This document shows, in pieces, positions 13,301 through 23,657 of a stretch of 45,226 nucleotides of DNA. Below the pieces are notes generated by a model, which did no database searches, was not told where the DNA came from, and was given only the letters and a program-made list of their open reading frames with translations. The position numbers and the translations under genes were made by a program. This stretch comes from Thoreauomyces humboldtii (Eukaryota > Chytridiomycota > Chytridiomycetes > Spizellomycetales > Powellomycetaceae): contig JADGJA010000087.1 of the NCBI GenBank assembly GCA_027596035.1, positions 1 to 45,226 on the forward strand, written 5' to 3'. Position 1 is the stretch's first letter. Every line of letters starts with the position of its first letter.

Positions 13301-14003
13301 ACCGGTGTTCATCGTAGCTGAAGACACCATCGGAATCGCCGGAATCTCGCCGCGGATCAACGAAAAATAGCACGGAGATGGGATCAATGAACCCGACTCG
13401 GTCCTTTCGATTGCCCTGCCCGATGCTCCGCCAGTCAACCTGCACGGGAGATGTCGGGAGTCCCGTCGACCCGGTCCCAGAAGCGTCTGCCCTCGTCTTT
13501 GGCGATATGGAGCACATGATGACACCGTCGGGTCTGATGAGCTGCACCCTTCCGTTACTCCCAGAGACGGCCAGCATGTCCGAGTTGGCAGACCAGGCGA
13601 CTTGTCGCCATGAAGGGAACCCATCACGGTTCAAGGGAGCGACGCCCGTGACGTCGAAGCGCTGTGACTTTGCCCTAATCTCCAGCTTGTCGTCCTGCAG
13701 GACAGCCAGGAACCCTCCGCAGGAGGACGGGTGGAGACTCCATCCTGGACGCACGAGAGGTAGGAGTTGCACGAGGGCGGGAGGTACGCTGGGCGATACG
13801 ACGAGTCCGTCGAGTGTTCGTACGAGACGAGCGGCGAGCGTGCCCAGCAGGCGTTGAGGAATGGACTTTGCTGCGGTATCTTTGCCGCCACCTCCAGCCA
13901 GGAGACGATCACTGTCGTCAGAGACCCAGGCGCCTGAGCGGAAGAGCTCGTATAAGGTGGTTGAAGCCGGGGGAGGTTGGCATGCTGGCGCGTCCGAGAT
14001 CAT
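4333..14003 (-). CDS. NBAS: NBAS/Sec39-family Golgi-ER tethering protein
   Basis: I splice 14 exons on the minus strand: 14003-10115, 10045-9886, 9820-8800, 8720-8103, 8044-7961, 7892-7708, 7646-7488, 7430-7334, 7269-7183, 7127-6975, 6901-5543, 5471-5388, 5314-5030 and 4953-4333. Every junction keeps phase and introns are 55-79 nt. The product is about 2933 residues, longer than human NBAS (about 2370). The N-terminal 600 or so residues look like a WD40-type propeller (repeats such as SWRQVAWSANSDMLAVSGSNGRVQL). A Sec39-type alpha-solenoid follows, beginning around EEALERKISLEDYVGAMELA. NBAS/Sec39 is a subunit of the Dsl1/NRZ complex, which tethers Golgi-derived COPI vesicles at the ER. Residues about 2260-2520 form a low-complexity region with seven GW(D/G)(I/L) motifs. 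The start is the ATG at 14003: the frame is open slightly upstream, but only through a TTG codon, and an upstream GT with this AG suggests a 5' UTR intron. Confidence 0.85.
5800..6560 (-). repeat. GWD(I/L) and SPx(K/R) motif array in NBAS exon 11
   Basis: Read on the minus strand, the protein shows SGWDIPELDEL, GEGWDIDGVSPVK, HGWDIGHIEGLSPVR, SGWDIGHIPGLSPVK, SGWDIHSIESTSPTK, IGWGLDDLDQL and HGWDLDIDDLD. The tryptophans fall at roughly residues 2268, 2316, 2336, 2361, 2382, 2465 and 2512. Four of the seven are followed 8-11 residues later by a full proline-directed kinase consensus. At the DNA level this appears as recurrent GATGTCCCA words on the plus strand. Confidence 0.85.
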
Positions 14004-14375
14004 CTTCACGGTTGGGGAATGGGGTGAAGGGAAGTCAGGCAACGGTGCATGACTGGTCAGGATTACGGCGAGATATCATACCTTCGTCGGGAGGAACAGC
14101 CTCTCTCGAGAGCTCCTGATGTAAAGGTTGAGTGCCCAGAGGAGCTAGAAGCACGTCAGTCAGTCAGTGGGACACGGTGTTGTCATGCAAGCGTTGACGG
14201 ATCGAAGGAAGAGCGATGAAAGGAGGGATCGGCGGAGGGTGACTCAACCCTATCTCATCGGGTTGTCAAAGGTCTGTATACAGACACAGGAAAGACTGTA
14301 CGTCTCTCGCAACAAAGGTTCCTATCCTCATTGCTCGGAAGAGGGTGGAAGCTGTTCCACATCAAAGGCAGCAAG
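14004..14375. promoter_or_regulatory. Divergent promoter between NBAS and TRP4
   Basis: The two start codons are 372 bp apart and point away from each other, so all upstream control sequence is shared or interleaved. On the minus strand a GTATGATATC donor near 14080 and the AG immediately before the NBAS ATG suggest a 5' UTR intron. Confidence 0.6.
14240..14246. promoter_or_regulatory. Gcn4/Cpc1-type general amino acid control site (TGACTCA)
   Basis: A perfect 7-bp TGACTCA palindrome 130 bp upstream of the TRP4 start codon. In yeasts and moulds this is the binding site of the bZIP activator Gcn4/CPC-1, which induces amino-acid biosynthesis genes, including tryptophan genes, on starvation. 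Position and target gene fit; binding is inferred. Confidence 0.65.
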
Positions 14376-15658
14376 ATGGCAAACGCATTCACTCCACTCA
14401 TCAAGGCGCTGGCAGCAGATCCAACAGCCTTCACAGCTCCACAGGCAAGGCTGGCCGCTGTGGAGATCATGGCCGGCCATGCCACCCCGGCTCAGGTCGG
14501 AGCGTTCCTCATGCTCCTGAAGGCGAGCGGTCTGGAAAGCGACGCTGCAGTCATCGCTGCCTTTGCAGCTGCCATGCGGGACGCTGCTGTTCAGATATCC
14601 TTCGGAAAGGACGAGGAGGAGGGTGTGGTGGACATCGTAGGAACGGGTGGCGACGGACTTGACACCTTCAACGTATCAACTGCTGCTGGAATCGTGGCCG
14701 CCGGCGCTGGCTGCCGGGTCGCCAAGGTGAGAGGGTGGTTCGTGATAAACCGGTTGCTCTTGGAGGGAAGACAGTTCGACTTGCTCAACGGCCGTCCTTC
14801 CTCCCGGGTAGCACGGAAATAGAGCCTCCAGCTCCGCGTGCGGTTCGGCGGACGTCTTGGAAGCGCTCGACTGTCACTTGACGAGCGTCACCGCGGAAGC
14901 CGTGCCCAAGATCATCGCAGAAGGCGGGTTCTGCTTTCTCTTCTCGCAAAAGTTCCACCCTTCCATGAAGCACGTGGCCGTGACAAGGAAGGAACTAGGT
15001 GTGCGGACCATCTTCAACCTGTAAGATGGCGTGACTCGTTGATCGGTGAAGAACTCCTTACCTGATCGATTTGCACAGACTGGGACCATTGAGCAGCCCC
15101 GCCTTGCCCAAGCGGATAGTGGTCGGAGTTCACTCAAAGTCATTGGGGCCTTTGATGGCAGAGGCTCTCCGGCTGTCAGGCGTCGAGAGAGCCTGGGTCG
15201 TCTGCGGGGATATGGGATTGGACGAGGTGAGGACAGGACAGGATATGTAACCGCCTGTAGGATTAGTCGCTTATTCGACACCTTCGACTCAGATTGCACC
15301 AGAAGGCAAAACACATGTCTGGTCATTGGAACGCAATGGAGAAGTGACGGTAGGGATTGTGACGCCCTCCGACTTTGGACTTGCGGCCCATCCCCTCACC
15401 AGCGTGGTTGGAGGCGGGCCGTCAGTGAACGCAGCGACGATGGTGGCTCTTCTGAACGGAGAGCTTCCAGAAGGCCATCCGATCCTCAACTTTGTGCTTC
15501 TGAACGCGGGAGCTCTGCTGTACGTCTCGGGAAAGGCAAAGACTCTGCCAGAGGCCGCTCAGCTGGCTGCCAAAAGCATTCAGGATGGGAGTGCAAAGAA
15601 GGCGTTGGCAGCGTTTGCGGGTGCGACGCAGAAACTGAAGGCAGGGGGGGAGGCATAG
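14376..15658 (+). CDS. TRP4: Anthranilate phosphoribosyltransferase
   Basis: Four exons (14376-14726, 14812-15020, 15079-15226, 15293-15658) give 357 residues, normal for the family. The enzyme joins anthranilate to PRPP, the second committed step of tryptophan synthesis. The glycine-rich PRPP loop [14 protein letters not shown] is encoded at about 14641-14682. The KHGNRASSS motif is split by intron 1, with the Lys in exon 1 and HGNR at the start of exon 2. The C-terminal DFGL and [21 protein letters not shown] segments are typical. The start ATG gives [12 protein letters not shown], matching the family N-terminus; an upstream in-frame codon at 14331 is not an ATG. The gene stands alone rather than fused to other trp activities. 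A TGACTCA site upstream suggests general amino acid control. Confidence 0.96.
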
Positions 15659-15957
15659 CGTAGCGTACACTAGGCTTATTGTGCTACATATTGGTTTTGG
15701 TCGTAATAGCAGCGAAACACTGGCCTTCTGGCGGTACGAATCTGTGCCGTCGTTTACGAGCGACAAGGCTTTCCAACGCGATATGCACCACGTGCGCCAC
15801 AGCTCAAGTCGCTGCCATTTGCAAAGTTGCTCTCGTCAACCCATTCACACTCCGTCGCGCACGCATTCGGCTGGTACATGTACCTGCCGCCCTTCTTCCA
15901 CACGACCAGCTAGTCCCCTCGTTCCTCTGTTGCGGCATCGGGTCATCGTCGAGCTTC

Positions 15958-18950
15958 ATGCCCTCAGCTTTGGCCCCTGCGGCCCGCGCCCCCATTAGCG
16001 CAATGAAGATCCCACACATTCCGGGCTTGTCTGAACAGCCCATTGTGGCTCATAGGCTGCTCAACTACCCCGACGTCACATTCGAAGATGTGGAATGGCT
16101 CAAGGCGTCCGCGCAGGTTCATGAATGCTCTCCTACAGCCGCTGACACTCCGACCGCCAACACTCCGCCACTCCGACATGTCGGTCTCGACACCGAGTTT
16201 GACGAGCCTGAGATAGGATTGATTCAGCTCGCAACCGAGACACGATGCCTCCTTGTCAAGTCCCCAAGTTGCCTCGTGGCAGGGGTAAGGCAAAGTCAAA
16301 GAACATGGCCCTCGATCAGCTTTTTGCCGACACCACCATCCGCAAGACGGGTTGCGAGCTCACGAAGGATGCCATACTCCTCTACTCCAACTTCGGTCAC
16401 ATGCTCCGTGCCGGAATCGATATCACTCATCTTTACTTCAAGACTTGTCTGGCTGCTCAAGATCGCTCTGTCGTCAAGGGCCTGTTCAGCTTGTTCTCCA
16501 CGATGTATCTGCCGATTCTTAAACCACTACAGAAGGACAAGGTTACCACCACTTCGAAATGGGTCGGCTCCCCTCTCACCCTTGCTCAGCTCCGATATGG
16601 GATTTTGGACGCATGGGTATCTTACAAGGTCGGCGTTCACGACTTGAGCAAGATCAGCGGCGCCTCCGTGCTTGATCTGACGGCGATCGCGCGCAAGGAC
16701 CTAAGATCGATTGTCGATGGCACCGTCGCGGTGCTGGCCGTCGAAAATATGGAAACGAAGGGCTACGAGAGCAAGTTCAGCACTGTGAAGGCGACAGTCG
16801 ACGGGAATCTGGAAGTTGTCAACACGCAGTTTCGAAACAAACTCATGTTCGATGACAAGGTGGTTCTGCATAATGCCACTAATGTGATCGGGACAGGAAC
16901 TGTGTTATTGGGTCGCCATGGAAAAACCAAGACCGTGAAACCCGACTTGCCGCTCGGTCCGCTGTCGGTCGTGACCAAGATCACGGTGTCGGAACCGGGT
17001 TCCGGGCGCGGATGGGATGACTTCCGCCGGTGAGCTTCTGATAAGGACTCCTATCGGGTGCGTCACTTAGGCTTGCTCATGGAAGATCATCTTTGTTTGC
17101 TCAGGGAAGCGTTCACGAAGTTGGTGCTCCACAACGAGATGCGTCTATCCGACATCCCTCTCTTTGGAGCAGTGTTTCAAGGAAAGAAGTGGATTGAAAA
17201 GAGTCCTCCTGTATACGATCTATCGGAACAGAGGCTCAATGATTCTCAGAAGGCGGCGGTGGAACAGCGGCCCCCACCGAGTCAACAGGGAAGACTTACT
17301 TCATTTCCGCTGCAGTGGCTGTCAGCATCAACTCGACCAAACACGAAAACTTTTATGTGCTCACATGCCAAACAAATGCTGCCACCAAGAACCTGGCTGT
17401 GACGTTGCTCAAACGCGGAGTGACGGACTTTAGGATTCTAGTCAGCGACGTGTTCTTTGTCGAGGTAGGACACCGTATAGAAAGCAAGCCACAGCCCATA
17501 AACTGACTTCCGCGATCGATGATCATCATAGTGGCACGAACCACAATACTCCAACATCCGAGATCACGTGATTCAGACTTCGGAGACATCGCAAGAGGGT
17601 TTCGCGGACCTCATCGGTCCTCGAATGGTTGTGCTGTGCTCCCTCGCGCAATTATCGAACCCTCGACTGTCAGCAGTGCTCATAGCACGTCAAGTCACCC
17701 ACATTGTTCTGGACGAAGCATCTCAGGTACCCAGCACCAGACCATAGTGAAATCGCGGTTCTTTTCACCGACTCCCTCTGTTACGAACAGGTTCGGACAG
17801 CTGACATAGGTCACGTAATGGCTCTTTACAAGGACTCCCTGCAACGCATGACTTTCATCGGAGATCCCAAACAGCTCGCCCCGTACGGAAACGAGCAGCA
17901 TCCCGCCGTGGAGAGCGTGTTCGAGATTCTCAGACCGGGTGCCATGCTGAAGGAGCAGTACTGGATGCCCCACGACCTTGGCTCCTTCATCTCGGCGAAC
18001 GTCTACGCCGGAAAGTTGACCTCGTATAAGCCCCGGCGGGATGAAACTTCGATCGCGCTCGTTGATGTTTCTTAACGGGAAAGAAGATAAACAGGGAAAT
18101 GGGATCAAGGTTTGTGGGGAAAGGGGTTGCTGCGCAAAAATCGAAACCTTTCCGCTTCTGTGTCTATCCAAAGACAAAGATTGAGGACTTCCACTTACAC
18201 GCAGATCTCCTCATTCAGAACCTCAAAGAAGCTATGACAGTCGTATCCCTCATCATAAACCAATTCCTCCAACGCGAGTTCCTCGTCGTGACTCCCTACA
18301 ACGCACAACGAATGCTCATATCCGATCTTCTCCGTCAAGCCATCCGGAAACGAAACGCGCGTGGCATCAACGACGTCAAAGACGACCTTGCCGATCGATG
18401 CATCATGACAATCGACACCGTGCAAGGTCAGGATTCGGACGTCATCATCTTCTCAGCAGTCAGGACCTTCCAACCCGGGTTCCTCACAAACAAGAGACGC
18501 ATGAACGTCGCGTTGACGAGAGCCAAGGATCGGTTGGTCGTGGTCGCCGATCTGAAGCTCTTCCGAACCGGATTCGGGAAGAACTCGCTGCTGGGCGATT
18601 TCGTCAGGCACATGGAGAACGAAGTCGACGTCGTGGACGGCGAAAAGGTCAGAGCGGGACGTGCCTTGTCTTGGAAACGCAAACAGATGGTCGCGGACCA
18701 GCAGGGATCGCAGCAGCGGAAACCACCGCACGCGGTGGATGTCTTGACGTCTCGCATGGCGGGATTGGCCGTCACTCCGAAAATCAAGGTGCCAAAGTTG
18801 TTGGAAGCGGCTGCGAACGGAGGCATTCTTCCGGAACCTGGCGACGGAGGTCAACTGGGGATCAAGATGATGAAGAAGAGGAAGAAGACGAAGAACCAGA
18901 GGGCGGCGGCCAGAAGGCGCAAGAGCCTTGCAAATGAGCTTCAGCGTTAG
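15958..18950 (+). pseudogene. Broken 3'-5' exonuclease / Upf1-like helicase fusion
   Basis: The apparent exons are 15958-17029, 17105-17464, 17532-17726, 17791-18109 and 18219-18950, equivalent to about 890 residues. The N-terminus is a DEDDy RNase D-type exonuclease: DTEFD near 16195, the KTGCELTKD block near 16345, and QLRYGILDA near 16589, so the catalytic residues are present. The C-terminus is an SF1 helicase of the Upf1/SMUBP2 class: LNDSQKAAV, STGKT, VLDEAS, GDPKQLAPYG, DTVQGQDSDV and RMNVALTRAKD. Three breaks spoil the frame. One base appears missing at the C4 run 16262-16265. One is missing near 17271-17275, where about a dozen residues including the GPP of the P-loop are also absent. 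One extra T lies at 18068-18073. The normally conserved QYRMP is QYWMP. It could be a recent pseudogene or partly assembly error; loss of the P-loop favours the former. Confidence 0.7.
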
Positions 18951-19777
18951 TGCGTAAGGATGGCGTACCTGGATATGAACGGCATCAACAAGGGATGGTT
19001 GGCGTAATCTTGGATGACACACGTACGTAGGGTTGGCTGAAGAATGAAGAATGGGCGGCATAAGAGCCACGGACGTAATCCATAATACTTTACAATAAAG
19101 ATTCGTGAGCTCGATTTTTGAAAAAGTTGGAAAGGATCTCGCGCCGCTTCCCGTGACTTGGTTGATGAAAGAGACACGGGATTATCCTGGTCGATGTAAG
19201 ACCCCCTACCAGCCTTTGATACGGTCGAATGAGCAGAGGGAGCGGTACCATATCTCGAGCGTGAAGCTCCCGGACGGTCTGAACGTGAAGCCACTTGTCA
19301 CTCGGGACATGGACTGCGAGACTGCAAGCACGTAGTCGCCGCTGGCTGCTTGAAGCTCGAAGAGGCCGTACCAGCTGATGTTTAGCTGTCCAATTAACCC
19401 CAGCCGTTCGAGCCGAGAGAACTTCCACTGCCTCTGCCACTCTACCCAGGGCCGTCAGTTTTTCATAGCCATTACTTGACGACGGGTGAACGACGGTTTT
19501 GAATTCGGTAGGTAAGACGCTAGCCTAGCGACTAACTAGTGCCCGAAGGGTTGTTTCTGCATTTCGTGGTATAGCGTTTGTGTCCAGCTTGCGGCTTACC
19601 GAGATTTTCAGATACTGGCATGCTATCTTTCGTCATCGGAGATATTCTTGGCCTGAACGAGCTGAAATATATTTCCGACCGATATCCCTAAAATACCTGC
19701 GCCTTGCTGGTGTCGCAGGTCCGCGATCGTTTTGACATACTTTTTTCCACTCGGTGCTCCTCAGAACCAGCAACATC
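18951..19777. other. Intergenic region with no recognised gene
   Basis: No supportable coding sequence. Short open frames near 19105-19440 on both strands begin only at non-ATG codons and resemble nothing known. The left part is probably the 3' flank of the helicase locus (AT-rich with ACAATAAAG near 19092); the right part is the promoter of the next gene. Confidence 0.5.
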
Positions 19778-21164
19778 ATGAAAGCAGACTCAAAGACTGC
19801 CATTATGGCCACGTTCATTGGATGCGCCGTGGTCGCAGTCCGCGCGACGACAGTTTACGAATATCAGAATCCGGTAAGTGCCGGACGACGATGCACGCAA
19901 TGCAGCGGAGAGTAGGAAGCGGAAACGACGGACTAAATTCCCTTGGTGTTGCATCGCGGGAAGACCGACATTTGTACTAGTCCAGCCGATCAATTGCTGA
20001 ACTACCGCGGCCAAGTATACGAAAGTCTCGCTCAGTTCAGTTTCTGTGACCAGGGAAGCGGTATCGCTGTGAATGCGACTCAGGTTTCCGATGGTACATG
20101 GGACACAACTACCTGGCATTGCGCATCGAACACGGCCTGCACCCAATCATGCACTGTCCTGTCCACACAATCGACAGACCCGACGGGCTTGTCAGCGCAC
20201 GATGCATACTGCTACGGCGGTATGACCCCGACTCCACAGTTTACCAGCGACCCGGCGGCGCTCATGCAAGTATCTAGAAACCATGACTATTGCTTCGCAA
20301 CTCTATCTGAATATTATCGTTCGTATCGCCTTGTGCAGACCTCGTCCCGACGCCATCAATAACCAGACAGGTCAGCTGTTTCTGAAGTCATATGCGTACT
20401 CTCGGTTGGGCTGTCAAGGCGAGCCCTATTCGGTCGCGTATGTACCGTATTATGAGACTTGGTACGTCGCCGGGTCCAATGTCGTCGGACAAGGTCTTCC
20501 GAGCAAGCTTTTGAAATCTTTCTCATATTTGTACAGTGCTCGGCTTGACACCGGTCTCTACGTCACAACCAACTTTTCAAGGTAATCGATATTTAGTGCA
20601 TTATGAACTATCGAGCGATTAACCACTTTTTCTGTTGCATTTTAGCTTTGTCACAACCTCTGACTATGCACCGTACAGCTTCGGCGCCAACGCCACAATC
20701 CCGACCGCGACACTAATCAAATGCACTGACGCAGCATGCTCTGCATGCAGTCCGACGAACCCATATGAAGACGATGCCTCTTGGATATTGCCTTCCAATG
20801 ATTGCATTAACGTCAACGGCACTGATCTCTCCGGGGCTTTATTCCAATTCTCGTTCTCTGGGGGACTGTGGAGCAATGCCACCAAAGCCACGGTCACTTC
20901 CAACTCGAGATATAATGCGGTGGTCTTGCAGGTGATATACCATACCGTATTGAGAAGGACTAAGTGATCGTGGCGGCATTCATGATCTAAATCGTTGTCT
21001 CGTTCCATCCCCAGTTTCACTCGGACAACAACAACATCCCCACCCTCGATACCAACGGTACCAACGGCCCCACCAGCGGCGGTTTCTCCTTGGCGCTTGT
21101 CAAGCCGCGTTATTCGATCGTCGGAGTGATGGCTTTCATCCTCGGCATTGCGCTCGCTATGTAG
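19778..21164 (+). CDS. Secreted, probably GPI-anchored cysteine-rich protein of unknown function
   Basis: Five exons (19778-19873, 19964-20269, 20367-20581, 20646-20931, 21015-21164) encode 350 residues. An N-terminal hydrophobic segment (ATFIGCAVVAVRA) serves as signal peptide. The body has many Cys residues (including CTDAACSACSPT) and several N-glycosylation sequons, and is Ser/Thr/Asn rich. The C-terminus ends in a hydrophobic stretch (IVGVMAFILGIALAM) directly at the stop, preceded by a small-residue segment, as in GPI-anchored wall or membrane proteins. Introns 1, 3 and 4 have clear signals. The intron 2 acceptor (20366) was chosen because it is the one that restores phase; an AG at 20338 gives a stop. 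I do not recognise a catalytic domain. Surface localisation is inferred. Confidence 0.65.
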
Positions 21165-21610
21165 TTCGATTGAATGGCGGCGGTGATGCATGGGCAATGA
21201 GATTAAAACCAGCGAGCTGCTAAAGGGCGAGTTCGTCACAAAGGTCGAGAGCGGCCTGCTGTCGAATAAGAAGGAGGAGCGAAAAACGGTTGGGAAGCGC
21301 ACAGCGTCAAAACTCCGCCCTCCTCCCCCATCTCTCTCCTTCGACATGCAGCAAGGACATGTCTGCCTCGACTTACTATGAATAGACCGTAATCTCACGT
21401 AATAATATGCTGCTGCTGCTGCTGTCTGATGCTGCTGGACTATCCTCCCAGAATCCTCCGGCTCTCTGTCTCTCGGTGCTTACTTAGGACCATCACCCTT
21501 CGCTCTTCTCCGCTTCTTCTCGTCGCAAACTTCCCAACTTTCAAACCTGTTCGCTTGACGACAACCAACATTGCTCATCCTCCCACATACATCGAAACTC
21601 AATCCTGATA
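21165..21610. other. Intergenic region between the GPI protein and the acidic nuclear protein genes
   Basis: No gene seen. It contains a short (TGC)n tract and a pyrimidine-rich leader in front of the ATG at 21611. Confidence 0.55.
21408..21424. repeat. (TGC)n trinucleotide repeat
   Basis: About five and a half tandem TGC/CTG units, followed by a looser CTG-rich stretch to about 21440, in the intergenic DNA upstream of the acidic nuclear protein gene. Confidence 0.9.
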
Positions 21611-22508
21611 ATGACGTGAGTAATCTCGCTATCTGCTGAAGCCATACGCCAACTCGCTGACGACAGGTCTGATGTTCCAGTACCAACAACCTTCTCAACC
21701 TCCTGTCTGTTGAATTCGACGAGGGCTCGGACTCTGACGATGAAGACTTTGGTCCGCTTCCTTCCGACGACGATCCGGCATCCAGCGACTCAGACAGCGA
21801 AAGTGACGCGGGAGGACCGCCGTCGTCTCCCGAGGAGTCCCAGGCTCCCACGAAGAAGAGACCGCACGACTCGCCCTCGTCCGAAGACAACAAGAGGAGG
21901 AAGATAGAAGAAACGGATGTTGCGGTTGCTGGTAGGATGAATTATTTGGACATGGTTTCTTTCAACCTCAACTGACCTTGCATGTTACAGCCCCACAGCT
22001 CTTCAGCATGAAGGCGGCCGAGAACCCGACATTCAAGTTTCCAATTTTTAGCAGCGAATACAACAACCACGCGATACAGCGATCCCAGTCCTTGCAACAA
22101 GCAACTCACTGTCACGCGCTTTCTCACGAGCGGCGACAGAGGCTCGAAAACGTGTACCTGACCCGCAAGGCCCAACGGGACAACCGAAAGGCAACCATCC
22201 GCTCGATAGAGGAGCAAACCGATGTTGCCGCCTCGCTCCTGATCGGCGTCCGAAATGCACTCTGTGAGAGATTCTCCCAGCTGCGGGACGACATGGACAT
22301 TGTCCCTCACCACGACGACCACAACGATGGCATGAAGACTCCCCCTCCTCCTCTTCCTCACGCGACCCAGACTCCCCCGAGTCCCGACAGCGTCAGCCTG
22401 TCCCAGAGACTGGCGGACCTCATCGCTCGAAAGCCGAAACGCATGCACGCAACTCAACTGAAGGTCTTCCTAACGGACATGGCCGCACGCATGGGCGTTC
22501 GACACTAG
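21611..22508 (+). CDS. Acidic, probably nuclear protein of unknown function
   Basis: I splice a five-base first exon (21611-21615) to 21681-21931 and 21991-22508, giving 257 residues beginning MTTNNLLNLLSVEFDEG. The joint after ATGAC is inferred from phase and from the GTGAGT donor and TTCCAG acceptor. Residues about 13-60 are a run of Asp/Glu/Ser (GSDSDDEDFG, SSDSDSESD). Basic clusters follow (TKKRPHD and NKRRKIEE) that look like a bipartite nuclear localisation signal. The C-terminal 170 residues are charged and helical (HERRQRLENVYLTRKAQRDNR), with a proline-rich insert (TPPPPLP) before a terminal helix. I recognise no named domain. The acidic tract resembles histone- or RNA-associated nuclear factors, but that is only compositional. 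Confidence 0.6.
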
Positions 22509-23010
22509 AACGACTTGTCCTCTCCCAAGAATCCTCACAATACGGCATCTTCCACCAAGACACTATGGAAGCACCTGCAAACGCTTCCTCTACTCATCTC
22601 CCTCTTTTTTATGTACATACTTCTTTTTTTTGTTTTTTTATGTCCAACGTCCAATAAAGTCCAGTCCAAAGTATCTCATGTTGTCAGGGGACGGACCTGC
22701 GTTTCGGAGGAAGTCTCCCATTTCGGTCACGTCTCAACGAAAGCCAGTCGGCCAATCGCACGAGTATGTGTCTCCTTGATCTCGGAACATCATTGTTCCC
22801 TTGACTTAGGGATCCCCTCAACATCAAAGTGCTGCGAACCAGAAACCTTTGGAAAGGTTCATGAAAGTTCTCGAGAGGGTTCTTTCCGAAAGGCCCTGTG
22901 ACCGTTTCGGGAATGATCGAGGTATCCAAAGTTCCTTTACCTTGGCTGTTCTCTACGCAACAAGAGGCACGGAATGCGGAAGCCTGGTAGTCGTTCCATC
23001 AAAAAGGTTG
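22509..23010. other. Intergenic region between the nuclear protein gene and tRNA-Ser
   Basis: No gene seen. The left part is the 3' flank of the acidic protein gene, with T-rich tracts and a CCAATAAAG polyadenylation-type signal near 22650. The remainder is unassigned. Confidence 0.55.
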
Positions 23011-23092
23011 CGACAGCAGTAGGATTTGAACCTACGCGGGCAGAGCCCAGTAGATTTCTAGTCTACCGCCTTAACCACTCGGCCATGCTGTC
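23011..23092 (-). tRNA. tRNA-Ser (anticodon AGA)
   Basis: The minus strand folds as a class II tRNA of 82 nt. The acceptor stem is GACAGCA with TGCTGTC, plus a G discriminator base. The D arm contains TGGCCGAGTGG (A box), the anticodon stem GTAGA/TCTAC encloses CTAGAAA, and there is a long variable arm (GGGCTCTGCCC). The T arm carries GGTTCAAATCC (B box). The anticodon AGA (read as IGA) decodes UCU/UCC serine codons. A T5 tract just downstream on the minus strand is a Pol III terminator. There is no intron. Confidence 0.97.
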
Positions 23093-23124
23093 CTTTGGTA
23101 CGTTAAACAAGGAAAATAATTGCT

Positions 23125-23657
23125 TTATATCCGTTTAAAAAATAGGCGGCTCGAAAAATTGGGACAAAAATGTGCAGCTGTCCAAGATAGTTGGCGCTGT
23201 CCAAACCGACGACGGGTCTTCCCCTTGCCCTGGCCCTTCCCACCTTGCCACCCCTCCCATGTGCCATCGGTATTACCGCCGTTGAGCGTGGATGCCATGC
23301 GTCTGAATCTCTCAATCGAAGGTTCCCCAGCATTATCATAATCGGGCATGTGACCATCCATCTTTGCACGACGAAGATCACTGGCCATTGTTTCATTGAC
23401 ACCTTTTTCGTGCAGGCAAGGTTTGGTCTTCGAGCAACGAATACGGGCGTTTTCCATTTTGTGGACCTCACATCGACTGCCACTTGCGCTCCTTTGCAAC
23501 CTGACGAATCTGTCCCCGAGCGTCGGCAACAGCTTCGAATGGGTGCCCGCCTAATATGCATCTCTTTCACGATGAAACAAGCTTCCTGCCCGGAATCCCG
23601 AACAGGGTTGCCTTCGTCAACACCCGTTCAGGCTCGTACACGCCCTTCACAGGACAT
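23125..23657 (-). CDS. Doubtful small hypothetical protein
   Basis: A tentative three-exon model on the minus strand (23657-23642, 23550-23472, 23380-23125) joins in phase to 116 residues. It starts MSCEGRGHPFEAVADARGQ and continues through IRQVAKERKWQS and a charged segment with DYDNAGEPSIERFRR. The donors are GTGTAC and GTGAGG, and both introns are 91 nt. The reading has protein-like composition in its middle but matches no family I know, and the last 30 residues look like read-through. It lies immediately upstream of the tRNA-Ser gene on the same strand. It could equally be non-coding. Confidence 0.3.

Noticed and set aside
14004..14042. NBAS open frame extended upstream of the ATG at 14003
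   Set aside because: The extension begins only at a TTG codon. The AG just before ATG-ATC is better explained as the acceptor of a 5' UTR intron.
16288..16322. A 35-nt GTAAGG...CAG micro-intron to repair the exonuclease frame
   Set aside because: It has no branch site and removes the conserved ALDQ residues before LFADTT. A single missing C in the C4 run at 16262-16265 gives a better exonuclease sequence.
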